From Deinococcus taeanensis (GTDB lineage: Bacteria > Deinococcota > Deinococci > Deinococcales > Deinococcaceae): a stretch of DNA of 64,000 bases. This document shows, in pieces, positions 42,941 to 52,049 of the stretch; the first letter of the stretch is position 1; each line of letters starts with the position of its first letter. The notes beneath the pieces were generated by a model. It worked only from the letters and a program-made list of their open reading frames with translations. It searched no databases and was not told the DNA's origin. The position numbers and the translations under genes are program-made. The stretch is from positions 366,427 through 430,426 of the forward strand of contig NZ_CP083457.1 of assembly GCF_020229735.1 (NCBI RefSeq), given 5' to 3'.

Positions 42941-43656
42941 AGGGCAGTGGAGGGTTCTGGCGTCGCCTGGCCCTCAGGCGAGGCGTTCAGCTCATCCAGC
43001 ACGGTGGCCAGCCGCTGCATGCCCAGGCGGGGACTGGTCAGCACGGGCACCGTGATGCGCTCGCCCAGCGCGTCGGCCACGCGGCCCATCGACACCTGCG
43101 CGAGCACAATCAGGTCCGCCTCGCCGGCCAGTTCCTCAAGGCCGCTGGCCACCAGCGCATCATGCGTGGCGGTGTCGCCGGCGATCAGCGCATCAAAGGC
43201 CCCCGCGCAGAGTTTGCGGACCACGGTGATCTCCTTGCCCATCTGCGCGGCCGTCTTCTCGATCAGGCGGACGGTCGGGTCGAGCGTCGTGGCCACGGTG
43301 GCGGCGACGCCGATGCGGCTCGCGCGGGAGACCGCTTCCTCGGCCATGGCGACGTCGATCTTGACCAGGGGAATGTCCAGGGTCGGCATCGCCGCGTCGG
43401 CCACTTCACCGACCGAGGAGCACGCGTTGAGGATCGCCACGGCGCCCATGTCCTGACCGATGCGGTAGTACTGGTTCATGCGGCTGGTCACGGCCGGCGT
43501 GACGCCCCCGGCGGCCATCACGTCCTTGAGCAGGCTGTCGTCGATCAGGTTGACGATCCGGACGTCCGGCAGCAGTTCTGCAGCCTGGGCGACGAGCGGC
43601 TGGACGGTGACGGGGCCAGTGTGAACGATGACGACGGTCTTTTGTGTCTGGGTCAT
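42937..43656 (-). CDS. Asp/Glu/hydantoin racemase-family protein
   Basis: The 239-residue protein has the two-lobed Asp/Glu racemase fold. The first catalytic Cys is in VAILNACSSVGEVADAA near residue 80. The position of the second Cys in LIVLAQVSMGRVADAL reads Ala-Gln, so the normal two-Cys racemase mechanism is incomplete. Therefore it may be an isomerase or decarboxylase-type relative. GAGGTAG lies upstream of the ATG. In this operon it probably acts on the acid sugar before or after kinase action. Confidence 0.82.
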   Translation of the reverse strand: MTQTQKTVVIVHTGPVTVQPLVAQAAELLPDVRIVNLIDDSLLKDVMAAGGVTPAVTSRMNQYYRIGQDMGAVAILNACSSVGEVADAAMPTLDIPLVKIDVAMAEEAVSRASRIGVAATVATTLDPTVRLIEKTAAQMGKEITVVRKLCAGAFDALIAGDTATHDALVASGLEELAGEADLIVLAQVSMGRVADALGERITVPVLTSPRLGMQRLATVLDELNASPEGQATPEPSTAL

Positions 43657-43682
43657 GTGCTACCTCGTTGTGGCGTGGGGGG

Positions 43683-44579
43683 TTACTTCACGGCTTGAAC
43701 GTAGTCGCGCCAGTGGTGGGCCTGCTTGAAGCCCAGCACGTCGCGCACCTTGCGGCCCGAGAGCAGCGTCTCGTACTCCCCCAGGGTGCCGCGCACCGGA
43801 ACGTCCGGGTAGAAGCGCGACAGCAGTTCCCTGGTCGGCAGGTCGGAGGAGGTGTCGTCGCTGACGGCGTTGAACACCTGGTAACCCAGCCCGTCCGTCT
43901 CGATGGCCAGCCGGGTGATCTCCGCGAGGTCGCGCGCATCGATGTAGCTCCAGGTGATGCGCTGGCGGAAGCCCGGGTCCTTGAACCAGCCGGGGAACAG
44001 GTCGTACTCGTGCGGCTCGACCACATTCCCGATGCGCAGGGCATAGATGTCCGTGCCGTTGCGCAGCGAAAAGGCGCGGGCGGTGCGCTCGTTGCAGACC
44101 TTCGACAGGGCGTAGGAGTCCATCGGGTCGACCGGGTACTCCTCGTCCAGCGGGAAGTACAGAGGATCGCGCTTCTCATAGGCGAACGTGGTGCCGTAGA
44201 TGGTCTCGCTCGACGCGATGATCACCTTCGGAATCCCGAGTTTCACGGCGGCCTCGATGACGTTGTACGTGCCCAGGGTGTTGATCCGGAACAGTTCGTT
44301 GTCGGGGCGCAGCAGAATGCGCGGAATGGCGGCGAAGTGCACCACCGCGTCGGGGCGCACGGGACGCTGGTCGGCATCAAACTCGTGCGTGCCGGTGTAG
44401 CTCGACAGGGCGTTGAACACCTGCCCGGAATCGGTGATGTCAGTAATGTCGGTGCGGGCGCGCGGTTCGTCAAGCACCCGGCTGTCGAGGTTCAGCACCT
44501 GGTAGCCGTGGTCGAGGAGGTGCCGCACCACGTATTTGCCTGCCTTGCCTGTCCCGCCGGTCATGATGATTCGTTTCAC
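43683..44579 (-). CDS. Extended SDR, NAD-dependent epimerase/dehydrogenase (DenD-like)
   Basis: The 298-residue protein has the Rossmann motif MTGGTGKAGKYVVRHLLDHG, the DAVVHFAAIPR segment, IIASSETIYG with the catalytic Ser and MDSYALSKVCNE with Tyr-x-x-x-Lys. D-erythronate dehydrogenase (DenD) belongs to this family and is found in operons with DUF1537 kinases. That fit makes oxidation of a tetronate likely. The GTG start is behind AAGGA. It lies after an internal hairpin following the binding-protein gene, so may be transcribed at lower level. Confidence 0.85.
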   Translation of the reverse strand: MKRIIMTGGTGKAGKYVVRHLLDHGYQVLNLDSRVLDEPRARTDITDITDSGQVFNALSSYTGTHEFDADQRPVRPDAVVHFAAIPRILLRPDNELFRINTLGTYNVIEAAVKLGIPKVIIASSETIYGTTFAYEKRDPLYFPLDEEYPVDPMDSYALSKVCNERTARAFSLRNGTDIYALRIGNVVEPHEYDLFPGWFKDPGFRQRITWSYIDARDLAEITRLAIETDGLGYQVFNAVSDDTSSDLPTRELLSRFYPDVPVRGTLGEYETLLSGRKVRDVLGFKQAHHWRDYVQAVK

Positions 44580-44609
44580 AGGGATCCGTCCTTGAAAGAG
44601 AGGAGAAAA

Positions 44610-44638
44610 CCGGGCACTGCGCGCTGCGCACTGCCCGG
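44610..44638 (-). terminator. Intra-operon hairpin between binding protein and enzymes
   Basis: A stem CCGGGCA/TGCCCGG with a mostly paired interior (one mismatch) is followed on the minus strand by TTTTCTCC. It likely lowers expression of the enzymes relative to the transporter. Confidence 0.6.
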
Positions 44639-44645
44639 CGTGGGC

Positions 44646-45638
44646 TCAGAACTGGTACTGGTCGATGTTGGCTTTGGTGAACACCAGCGGTTTGGAGAAC
44701 ACGATCACGCCGTTTTTGACGTTGAAGGTGCCCAGCGCGCCGGCGGTGAAGGTGCCGTTTTTCGGCATGGCGTTGTTGGCCGCCAGGCGGGCGACGTGCA
44801 TGACCAGCTCGCCTTCCTTGACTTCATCCCACAGGGGGCTGGCCTGGATGATGCCCTTCTTGACGTAGGCGCGGATCGAGTCCGGGTTGGAGCAGCCGGT
44901 CACGAAGACCTTGCCGGTCAGACCGAGCTTCTCGACCGCGGCGGCGGCCCCCACCTCGGCCCCGCCGTCAGGCGCGATGATGGCCTTGACGTTCTTGTTC
45001 GCCTGGAGGATGTTCACGCCGGCCGTCAGCGACTGGGTGGGGTTCGAGTACCCGTACTGCGTCGTGACGATCTTCATCTTGGGGTAGGCGGTCTTCATGT
45101 ACGCCGTCAGCGCCTTGATCCACTCGTTCTGGATGGTGGCGTCCGGCGTGCTCGACAGGATCGCCACCTCGGCGTCCGGCGCGATGTACTTGGCCACCGA
45201 GTCCACAAGTGCCTTGCCCATTTCCGGGTATGAGGTGTTCTGGATGAAGAAGTCGCGGGCGTCGGGGGCAACGTCGGAATCGTACGAGACCACCTTGATG
45301 CCCATCTTCATGGCGCGGCGCAGGGCGGGCGCCAGCTGCGTGGGGTTGTTGGAGGTGGTCGTGATCACATCAAACTTGCGGGCGATCAAACTGTTGAAGA
45401 TTTCCACCTGGCCCTGCGCGGAGGCGGTGACCGGCGCGGTGTACAGGAAGTCGATGTTCAGGTCCTTGGCGGCCGCGATGGCGCCCTTCTCATTGGCCTT
45501 GAAGACGGACAGGCCGAGCAGTTTGGGGACCATGGCGACCTTGATGCGCTTGCTCGTATCGGGGGCGGCGGCGAGGGCGGCCGTGATGCTCAGGGCGGCG
45601 CAGACAACGGCGGCAGACTTCCAGGACAGGGTGGGCAT
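44646..45638 (-). CDS. Sugar-binding protein of a CUT2-type ABC importer
   Basis: The 330-residue protein has a signal peptide (SAAVVCAALSITAALAA) and the type I periplasmic-binding fold with KRIKVAMVPKLLGLSVFKANEKGA, VISYDSDV-type VVSYDSDVAPDARDFFIQNTSY, VKAIIAPDGGAEVGAAAAVEKLG and VTGCSNPDSIRAYVKKG, similar to rhamnose (RhaS) and autoinducer-2 (LsrB) binding proteins. AAGGAG precedes the ATG. Its 3' end is close to the internal terminator. It likely recruits the acid sugar or sugar that feeds the enzymes downstream. Confidence 0.9.
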   Translation of the reverse strand: MPTLSWKSAAVVCAALSITAALAAAPDTSKRIKVAMVPKLLGLSVFKANEKGAIAAAKDLNIDFLYTAPVTASAQGQVEIFNSLIARKFDVITTTSNNPTQLAPALRRAMKMGIKVVSYDSDVAPDARDFFIQNTSYPEMGKALVDSVAKYIAPDAEVAILSSTPDATIQNEWIKALTAYMKTAYPKMKIVTTQYGYSNPTQSLTAGVNILQANKNVKAIIAPDGGAEVGAAAAVEKLGLTGKVFVTGCSNPDSIRAYVKKGIIQASPLWDEVKEGELVMHVARLAANNAMPKNGTFTAGALGTFNVKNGVIVFSKPLVFTKANIDQYQF

Positions 45639-45728
45639 GGTGAACTCCTTGGGTGAGTGGGAACGGGAGAGGGTGGATGACATGCCGGATTGGGGGAGGG
45701 ATGGCCAGGACTGCGGCCCAGGGGAGGT

Positions 45729-46769
45729 TCACTTCATGGGCCGCTCCTCCGGCGCTGATGGGCGCGCGAACCGGGACTGCAGGGTCGTCAGGAAGGGTCC
45801 GGGGCGGCCGAGAACGTTCTTGGCCGTGATGGCAAGCAGGAGGATGGCGCCGGTCACCATGGTGGTGACCATGTCGGAAAAGCCGGCGATCAGCAGGCCC
45901 TGGCGCAGGAACCCCAGGATCAGGACGGCCATGACCGCGCCCAGGACGCTGCCCTCCCCGCCGAAAATGTTGATGCCGCCGAGCACGACCATGGTCAGCG
46001 CGGTGAGCAGCAGGATGTCGCCCATGTCGCTGCGCACCGCGCTGTAGTACGCCGCCAGCACCACGCCGGCCAGGGCCGCCATGACGCCGCTGAGGACGTA
46101 CACACGGAGCACGGTGGCGTCCACGTCAATGCCGGAGTAACGGGTGGCGTCGCGGTTGTACCCGACCATAACGACGCTCCGGCCGAAACGGGTGCGGGTG
46201 ATCAGCAGGCTCACCGCCGTCGCCAGCGCGGCAAAGAGCAGGACCTGGTACGGCACGCCGGCCACCGCCCCGGTGCCCAGGGCATTAAAGGCGTCGGGGA
46301 AGCCCGAGGGGGGCTCGGCGCCGGCCAGCGCCGTTGTGACGCTGGTGACGATGAAGGAGGTGGCCAGGGTGATGATCAGGGGCTCGGTGCGGGTGCGGGT
46401 GATCAGCAGCCCGTTGAGTGCGCCGAGGAGCCCGCCGGCGAGCAGGGCCAGCGGCACGGCGACCTCCAGGTGCACTCCCGCTTTCTTCCACAAGACGGCC
46501 ATCAGCACCGCGCTGAACCCCGCGACTGAGCCCACCGACAGGTCAATGCCGCCGGTCAGGATCACGGGCACCAGCCCCAGCGCGACGAGGCCGAACGGCA
46601 GGAAGTTCGTCGTCATGTCGAGCAGGCCGCCTGCCCCGGAGTAGAAGCCGGACACGACGAGGGAGAACGTGACCAGTTGAAGCACCAGCAGCCCGGCAAG
46701 CGCCATTTCCCAGCCGCCCAGCCGGGGCCGGCGCGCGGCGGCGCGTGGCGCGGGTCTGGCGCCGATCAC
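45729..46769 (-). CDS. CUT2-type ABC transporter permease
   Basis: The 346-residue membrane protein has about ten hydrophobic helices, with LTGGIDLSVGSVAGFSAVL near residue 75 and VVLGGINIFGGEGSVLGAVMAVLILG near residue 285, the usual marks of the RbsC/LsrC family. The GTG start overlaps the stop of the other permease (GTGA). The two related permeases form a heterodimeric channel with the ATPase. Confidence 0.9.
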   Translation of the reverse strand: MIGARPAPRAAARRPRLGGWEMALAGLLVLQLVTFSLVVSGFYSGAGGLLDMTTNFLPFGLVALGLVPVILTGGIDLSVGSVAGFSAVLMAVLWKKAGVHLEVAVPLALLAGGLLGALNGLLITRTRTEPLIITLATSFIVTSVTTALAGAEPPSGFPDAFNALGTGAVAGVPYQVLLFAALATAVSLLITRTRFGRSVVMVGYNRDATRYSGIDVDATVLRVYVLSGVMAALAGVVLAAYYSAVRSDMGDILLLTALTMVVLGGINIFGGEGSVLGAVMAVLILGFLRQGLLIAGFSDMVTTMVTGAILLLAITAKNVLGRPGPFLTTLQSRFARPSAPEERPMK

Positions 46770-47779
46770 GCGCTGACTCCGGGAGTGGTCCGCACCGGGC
46801 GGCTGAACGAGCCGCTGGTCACGGCCAGAAGAATCATCAGGCCCTCGCCGGCCAGGTACCAGATGGCCGGAACGTGGACGAACACCAGCGCGGTCAGGAT
46901 CACGCTCAGGAAGGTGCTGCCCAGGACCGTGCCCAGAACGCTGCCCCGCCCGCCTGCCACGGCCGTGCCGCCGATCAGCACGGTGGCGATCGATTGCAGC
47001 TCAAAGTGGTCACCTGTGCCGGTGGTGGCGGTGGCCGAACCGGTGTAGCAGACGTAGATCAGGCCGGCCAGCGCGGCGAGCATGCCGGTGATCATGTACA
47101 CGGCCGTCTGCGTCGCCCGGACAGGAATTCCCGCGTGGTGCGCGGCGGTCGGGTTGTTGCCGATGGCCAGGATGTTGCGGCCGAACGGCAGGTGGGTGAG
47201 CAGGAACCACACGGCGGCCAGCGCGGCCAGCAGCACCAGGATCGGGATGGGCACCGGCACGAACGGGGTGAGCACGCCGTTCCCGAAATGGGCGTACGCC
47301 GCAGGCACCGAGTTCACCTGGTCGCCGTTCGAGTACAGGAAGATCAGGCCGCCGTACAGGCTGTACGTGCCGAGCGTGACGATGATGGGCGGAATGCTGA
47401 TGCTGGAGACGAGGGCGCCGTTGATCAGGCCCAGCAGCGCGCCCATCCCCACCACCAGCAGGACCGCTCCCCACAGCGGCAGGTCCTGGCGGGTCGCCAT
47501 CAGGCCGCTGACCATCGCGGCGAGGCCCAGCACCGGCGCGACCGACAGGTCGATGCCCCGGCTGATGATGACGAGCGTCTGGCCCAGCGCCACGAGCGCC
47601 AGCACCACCGAGTTGAGCAGCATGAAGCGCAGGTTGCTGCCGGCCAGAAAGTCATGGTTGACCGCGCCGGTGACGCCGGCTGCGAGGAGGGTCGCGGCCA
47701 CCAGGATCAGTTCCCTGGACGCCAGGGCCCGGCGCCAGCGCGAGGAGGCAGGGAGGCCCGGAGTCGTGGCGTGAGTCAT
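46766..47779 (-). CDS. CUT2-type ABC transporter permease
   Basis: The 337-residue membrane protein has the same family marks: VIISRGIDLSVAPVLGLAAMV near residue 80 and VLIGGTAVAGGRGSVLGTVLGS near residue 265. The ATG at 47779 overlaps the ATPase stop (ATGA); longer upstream reading is in the ATPase frame region and is not used. It is the partner of the permease at 45729. Confidence 0.9.
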   Translation of the reverse strand: MTHATTPGLPASSRWRRALASRELILVAATLLAAGVTGAVNHDFLAGSNLRFMLLNSVVLALVALGQTLVIISRGIDLSVAPVLGLAAMVSGLMATRQDLPLWGAVLLVVGMGALLGLINGALVSSISIPPIIVTLGTYSLYGGLIFLYSNGDQVNSVPAAYAHFGNGVLTPFVPVPIPILVLLAALAAVWFLLTHLPFGRNILAIGNNPTAAHHAGIPVRATQTAVYMITGMLAALAGLIYVCYTGSATATTGTGDHFELQSIATVLIGGTAVAGGRGSVLGTVLGSTFLSVILTALVFVHVPAIWYLAGEGLMILLAVTSGSFSRPVRTTPGVSA

Positions 47780-49359
47780 GCGCTGAGCTGTCCCTGATTC
47801 GGAACGCCGGGGGTCAGGTCGGCGGTGCCGAGGAAGGCGCGGCCAACAGCTTCGGCGGTGATGTCGTCCCCGCACAGCTCAGCAACCACGTCACCCTCGT
47901 ACAGGGCCAGCACGCGGTCCGAGAGGCGGATCAGCTCCTCAAGATCGGAGGAGATGACGATCACGGCCAGACCCTCGCGGGCCAGCGATTCGATGAGTTC
48001 ATAAATTTCCTCCTTCGCGCCCACGTCGACGCCCCGGGTGGGTTCGTCGAGAATGGCGACAGTGGGGTTGGTGTTCATCCACTTGGCCAGCACGACCTTC
48101 TGCTGGTTGCCGCCGGACAGCGTCCGGATCGGCTGGTCGGGATGCTGGGCACGCACGCCGAAGCGCTCGATCAGGGTGTGCGCCACCTGCCGTTCGGCGC
48201 CCAGATCCAGGTAGCCCAGGCGGTGGCGGACGGCGTCCAGCGAACCGGCGGACATGTTCTGCCCGATGGACATCGGCAGGATCGCGCCGTGTTTTGCGCG
48301 GTCTTCAGGGACGTACACCAGCCCCCGGCGGATCACCTCGTGGACCGGCAGCGCACTGATCTCAGCGCCGTTGAGCCTGACCGTCCCGGACTTGGCGCGC
48401 ACGCCGAAGATGGCTTCGGCGATCTCGGTGCGCCCGGCACCCACCAGGCCCGCGAGCCCCAGCACTTCGCCAGGCCGGACCTGAAAGGACACGTTCCGGA
48501 ACGCCGGTTCGCTGCACAGGCCGGTGACCTCCAGCGCTGCGGGCCGGGGATCGGCCACGGCGGTGACGGTGGAGCGGCGGCGGCTGACCACGACCTGGCG
48601 GCCGACCATCTGGTCGACCAGCTGTTGACGGTCGAACGCTCCGCGCCCCGTGGTGGACACGAGGACACCGTCGCGCAGGACGCTGATCTCGTCGCTGATC
48701 TCCAGCACCTCATCCATGCGGTGGCTGATGAAGCCCAGGGTGTAGCCTTCGGCGCGCAGGCGACCCATCACGCCGAACAGGAAGTCCACTTCCCGCACGG
48801 TCAGCGGCGACGTGGGTTCGTCGAAGAGAATGGTGCGGCAGCCGCGCAGCAGCGCCTTGGCACACTCGATCAGCTGCTGCTGCGCGATGCTCAGGGATTT
48901 GGCGCTGGCCTGCGGGTCGATGTTGAGGCCCAGCTGTTCGAGGACGGCGCGCGAGTCGTTCAGGGTCCGTGCCCAGTCGACCCGCTTGAGGAGGCCGCCC
49001 GTGACCGGCAGGTGCCCCAGACTCATGTTCTCGCTGACCGTCAGTTCTCCGAGCAGGGCGGGTTCCTGCGGCACAAGGTAGACGCCGTGCGCCTGGGCGG
49101 CCCGGGGGGTCCGCAGCGTTGTGGGGACGCCCGCAAGCTCAATGTGTCCGCTGTTGGGTTGGTGAATGCCTGAAAACACCTTGAACAGCGTGGATTTGCC
49201 GGCCCCGTTCTCGCCCATGAGGGTGTGGACGCGGCCAGGCTGGAACTGGATGTCGATCCCGTGGAGGACCGGCACGCTCGAGAACCGTTTGACGATGCCG
49301 CGTCCTGCCAGGGCCGGAACGGTGTCCGAAGAGTGGGTTGTGGCTGGACCAACGGGCAT
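47776..49359 (-). CDS. CUT2-type ABC transporter ATPase (RbsA/LsrA-like, double domain)
   Basis: The 527-residue protein has two fused ATPase domains. The first has GENGAGKSTLFKVFSG (Walker A, residue ~50) and SLSIAQQQLIECAKAL with ILFDEPTSPL. The second has LAGLVGAGRTEIAEAIFG (degenerate Walker A), LSGGNQQKVVLAKWM and ILDEPTRGVDVGAKEEIY. It powers import of the substrate with the two permeases. GGGAG lies before the ATG. It is the first gene of the operon; a candidate operator lies about 100 bases upstream. Confidence 0.92.
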   Translation of the reverse strand: MPVGPATTHSSDTVPALAGRGIVKRFSSVPVLHGIDIQFQPGRVHTLMGENGAGKSTLFKVFSGIHQPNSGHIELAGVPTTLRTPRAAQAHGVYLVPQEPALLGELTVSENMSLGHLPVTGGLLKRVDWARTLNDSRAVLEQLGLNIDPQASAKSLSIAQQQLIECAKALLRGCRTILFDEPTSPLTVREVDFLFGVMGRLRAEGYTLGFISHRMDEVLEISDEISVLRDGVLVSTTGRGAFDRQQLVDQMVGRQVVVSRRRSTVTAVADPRPAALEVTGLCSEPAFRNVSFQVRPGEVLGLAGLVGAGRTEIAEAIFGVRAKSGTVRLNGAEISALPVHEVIRRGLVYVPEDRAKHGAILPMSIGQNMSAGSLDAVRHRLGYLDLGAERQVAHTLIERFGVRAQHPDQPIRTLSGGNQQKVVLAKWMNTNPTVAILDEPTRGVDVGAKEEIYELIESLAREGLAVIVISSDLEELIRLSDRVLALYEGDVVAELCGDDITAEAVGRAFLGTADLTPGVPNQGQLSA

Positions 49360-49456
49360 GGACGTCTCCCTTTGAGGTGTGAGTGACCACTGACGCAGTG
49401 AAGGATGCCCGGCAGTCCGGGCGGCAGGTGAAGCTGGGGAAACGCAGTTACGTTAA

Positions 49457-49480
49457 CATACGACGTCCGATGTTTGTATG
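49457..49480 (-). promoter_or_regulatory. Candidate operator upstream of the acid-sugar operon
   Basis: An imperfect inverted repeat, CATAC-x-A at one end and T-x-GTATG at the other (24 bp), lies in a locally AT-richer stretch. This is where a regulator of the FCD type would act. The assignment to the GntR gene at the end of the operon is inferred from position. Confidence 0.4.
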
Positions 49481-50329
49481 AGAATGACTGGACTGCTCAG
49501 CCGGACGGGAATCCCTATCGCCGCAGGCCGCTCAACCCAGCTGGCGCCTCCTGCGGCGGCCGACCACACCGACGCCCTGGCGCTGAGCGGAAAGACGCTG
49601 CGCCGCATCCCGAGCAGGCGAAAAGACAGTGTCCAACTGCCCAGACTGGCTGCGCCGGCCCAGCTGGACGGAAGGAACACGGCGTGAACCCGGCCCGAGA
49701 CGGGCTTGACGGGTGCCAGACGCGACAAAATGGCGGCGGCCCGTCCGTGGGGACGCGCCTGACCTCCAGCCGACCATTAGACCGTGAGGAACCCGGTGAG
49801 TTGAGGGGCGACACTCTCTGCCCGACACGGACTTCCCGCAGAAGCCGACCCACCATCAGGATTTCTTGAGTTTCTACCGGCCCACCGGTTGCGCGTGCCC
49901 AGAGTTCCCCTGAGTGACGGGCGCTACGCCGGGCAGGTCAGCGCCGCGGGCTCACGGGGTCTGGTCGAGAGGAGACCGCGCCGACGCACGCCACCTCACA
50001 CCACCCTTCTGACTGGCGTGGGTCCAGGCTTGCCGCTGGGCAGCGGACCCGGAGCCACGCCTTGACGGGCCTTCACGGCTCCTTCTGGCCTCAGGTCTGC
50101 CGTGGCGCGTCAGCGGGACGCCTAATTCGTGGAGGGCTTCGGCAACGGCCAGTTCAGGGCTTGGGTCTTTGAGGCCGCTGGCCTTCGAGCAGTAGAGGGC
50201 ACCCGCTTCAGTCCACATGCGCGTGACCAGGACCATGCCAGGACGGGTGGGGAAGTGGCCCGCCCATGAAGAAGGCATTCATTTGGCGGTTGTCACGCCT
50301 TTGAAAGACTCCCTCATTCACCATCCGGT
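49481..50329. other. Intergenic, no firm gene
   Basis: Only a doubtful minus-strand frame (49952-50278) was noted. The divergent promoters of the acid-sugar operon and the HD-GYP gene lie at its edges. Confidence 0.4.
49952..50278 (-). CDS. Doubtful hypothetical protein
   Basis: This 108-residue frame contains GALYCSKASGLKDPSPELAV followed by AEALHELGVPLTRHGRPEAR, a composition that looks protein-like. The rest is Arg/Ser-rich. No ribosome site precedes the ATG at 50278, and a start at 50236 (MVLVTRMW) is equally possible. No family is recognised. Confidence 0.25.
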   Translation of the reverse strand: MPSSWAGHFPTRPGMVLVTRMWTEAGALYCSKASGLKDPSPELAVAEALHELGVPLTRHGRPEARRSREGPSRRGSGSAAQRQAWTHASQKGGVRWRASARSPLDQTP

Positions 50330-50983
50330 ATGTCTTGCGCTGATATTCCAGTCATGTGTAAGCCTGAGAAGGCCCAGCTGGAGCTGCTGCAAAGTCTGGC
50401 GCGGGCGGCGGAGGGTTGGGACAACTCTACCGAGCAGCACCTTCACCGGGTGGGACGCCTCTCCGCCGCCATCGCCCGGTCCTGTGACCTCCCCCAGCGT
50501 ACGGCCGCCCTGATCGGCCAGGCCGCCACCCTGCACGACGTGGGAAAAATCGGCATTCCCGAACGAATCCTCCAAAAGCCCGGCCCACTGAGCCCCGAGG
50601 AGGTTGAGGTGCTGAAAACCCACCCTGCGCTGGGAGCGCACCTGCTCCGGGGCGGCACAACCCCGCTGATGCGGCTCGCGCACGAGATTGCCCTGACGCA
50701 CCATGAACGCTGGGATGGTGGCGGTTACCCCCACGGCCTGGCGGGCGACGCGATTCCGCTGTCCGGACGGATCGTGGCCGTGGCCGACATGCTTGACAGC
50801 CTCACCCGCAACCGGCCCTCCAAAGCCGCGTGGCCGCTCCAGCAGGCTGTGCTGGAGATCCGCGCGCAGGCCGGCCGGCACTTCGATCCGGCAGTGGTGG
50901 CAGCGTTCGAACGTTCGGCCCCAGCCCTTCCGGGCCTGGGCGCCGACCCGGCGCCTGCTCCCACGGCCCCGCTGGGTGTCTAG
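50330..50983 (+). CDS. HD-GYP domain phosphodiesterase
   Basis: The 217-residue protein is nearly all HD-GYP domain (residues about 15-195): STEQHLHRVGRLSAAIAR, TLHDVGKIGIPERILQKPG (HD motif), THPALGAHLL, and HHERWDGGGYPHGLAGDAIP with the GYP motif. HD-GYP enzymes degrade cyclic di-GMP. There is no sensor domain, so it is a short cytoplasmic form. A second ATG at 50354 (MCKPEKAQ) may be the true start. The LOV/HD-GYP gene lies 2 kb downstream on the opposite strand. Confidence 0.88.
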   Translation: MSCADIPVMCKPEKAQLELLQSLARAAEGWDNSTEQHLHRVGRLSAAIARSCDLPQRTAALIGQAATLHDVGKIGIPERILQKPGPLSPEEVEVLKTHPALGAHLLRGGTTPLMRLAHEIALTHHERWDGGGYPHGLAGDAIPLSGRIVAVADMLDSLTRNRPSKAAWPLQQAVLEIRAQAGRHFDPAVVAAFERSAPALPGLGADPAPAPTAPLGV

Positions 50984-51665
50984 CGTTCCCTGGGCAGGAT
51001 CAGTGTGGCCTGCGCGCTCACCGCTGCGCGGCGGGGACTGGCCGGAGGGAGAGGGGCGCCCGCCGGGAGTGCGGAGTAAAACGGCGTCCGGCCGTGCCTT
51101 CAGGCAGGCCAGCTGCACGTCCCGGTGCCTCCTGCGTCTCGGTGACCCTCCACCAGCCGCCGCTGACTTTTCTCACCCTCACGGCCGATGTCAGGGGCGT
51201 GCACCGCACGTCATCGTGTTGATACGTCCGCGGGCGGCGGCCGGGCGACCATGGCATCTGGCGTGACGGATCCATGCCACACCTTGCGGCAAACGCCCAC
51301 GGCGAAGCCGGTCGCTGGGGAAGACCACGACGGCTGAAGCTGCACCTGCCGGTGAGGAAAAGGACAGGACTGCGTGACGTACCGGTCCCCAGCGCGGCGC
51401 TCAGGCCGACCCGCAGGTCCGTTGAATGTCTTCCCGCAGTTTCCGTGTCAGTCGAGCGTGCTGACGGTTGACAGGAGGCCGTGGGCTGGCCGGACGGTCC
51501 GCTCACCCCGGTGGGCCAGTGGGGCGGGCCGACTTCGGCCAGACGAGCAGCGGCCACCGCGTGCAGCCCCGGACCTTGCCGTGATCTCCAGCGCCTGGCC
51601 TGGTGCACGCACACCTCCGGGCCATCACGCGCCCAGCGCACGCTTTTCCCCGACCCGGCCGCCCG
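50984..51665. other. Intergenic, no supported gene
   Basis: Open frames in this region are short and lack start signals or family similarity. Confidence 0.4.
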
Positions 51666-52049
51666 TCAATTCAGGCTGCTGCCCGGAGAGACCGGCTGGC
51701 CGGCGTAGCTGCGGCACAGGTTCAAGACCGCCAGCATCGTCTGGTGATTGTGGGCCACCTGCTGGAGCTGCGCCGTCGTCCGGCTGAGCAGGTCTTCCGG
51801 GTACGCCTCCAGCGGCAGACTCCACGGAATGCGTTCGCGCGCCTCCTGAAGCGTCTCCCGGACGGCACGGTTCGACCGGCCCATGCTGTCCATGCTGGCC
51901 ACACACCCCTGCAGGAGGGCCCTCGCTTTTGGCGGGAGATTCCGCGCATCGTCCCAGAGGGGCAGCGCCTGAAGTTCCGCGAGCATCACGTCCATTTCGT
52001 CGAGAAGGCGCAGCATCCGTTCGCCCGCCTCCACCCATTCCCGGCCCAT
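51666..52049 (-). CDS. Hypothetical helical protein
   Basis: The 127-residue product is mostly helical with regular leucines (RMLRLLDEMDVMLAELQALP, and LLSRTTAQLQQVAHNHQTML). GAGG lies near the ATG. No family or motif is recognised. It is a single gene between the two HD-GYP genes. Confidence 0.6.
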   Translation of the reverse strand: MGREWVEAGERMLRLLDEMDVMLAELQALPLWDDARNLPPKARALLQGCVASMDSMGRSNRAVRETLQEARERIPWSLPLEAYPEDLLSRTTAQLQQVAHNHQTMLAVLNLCRSYAGQPVSPGSSLN

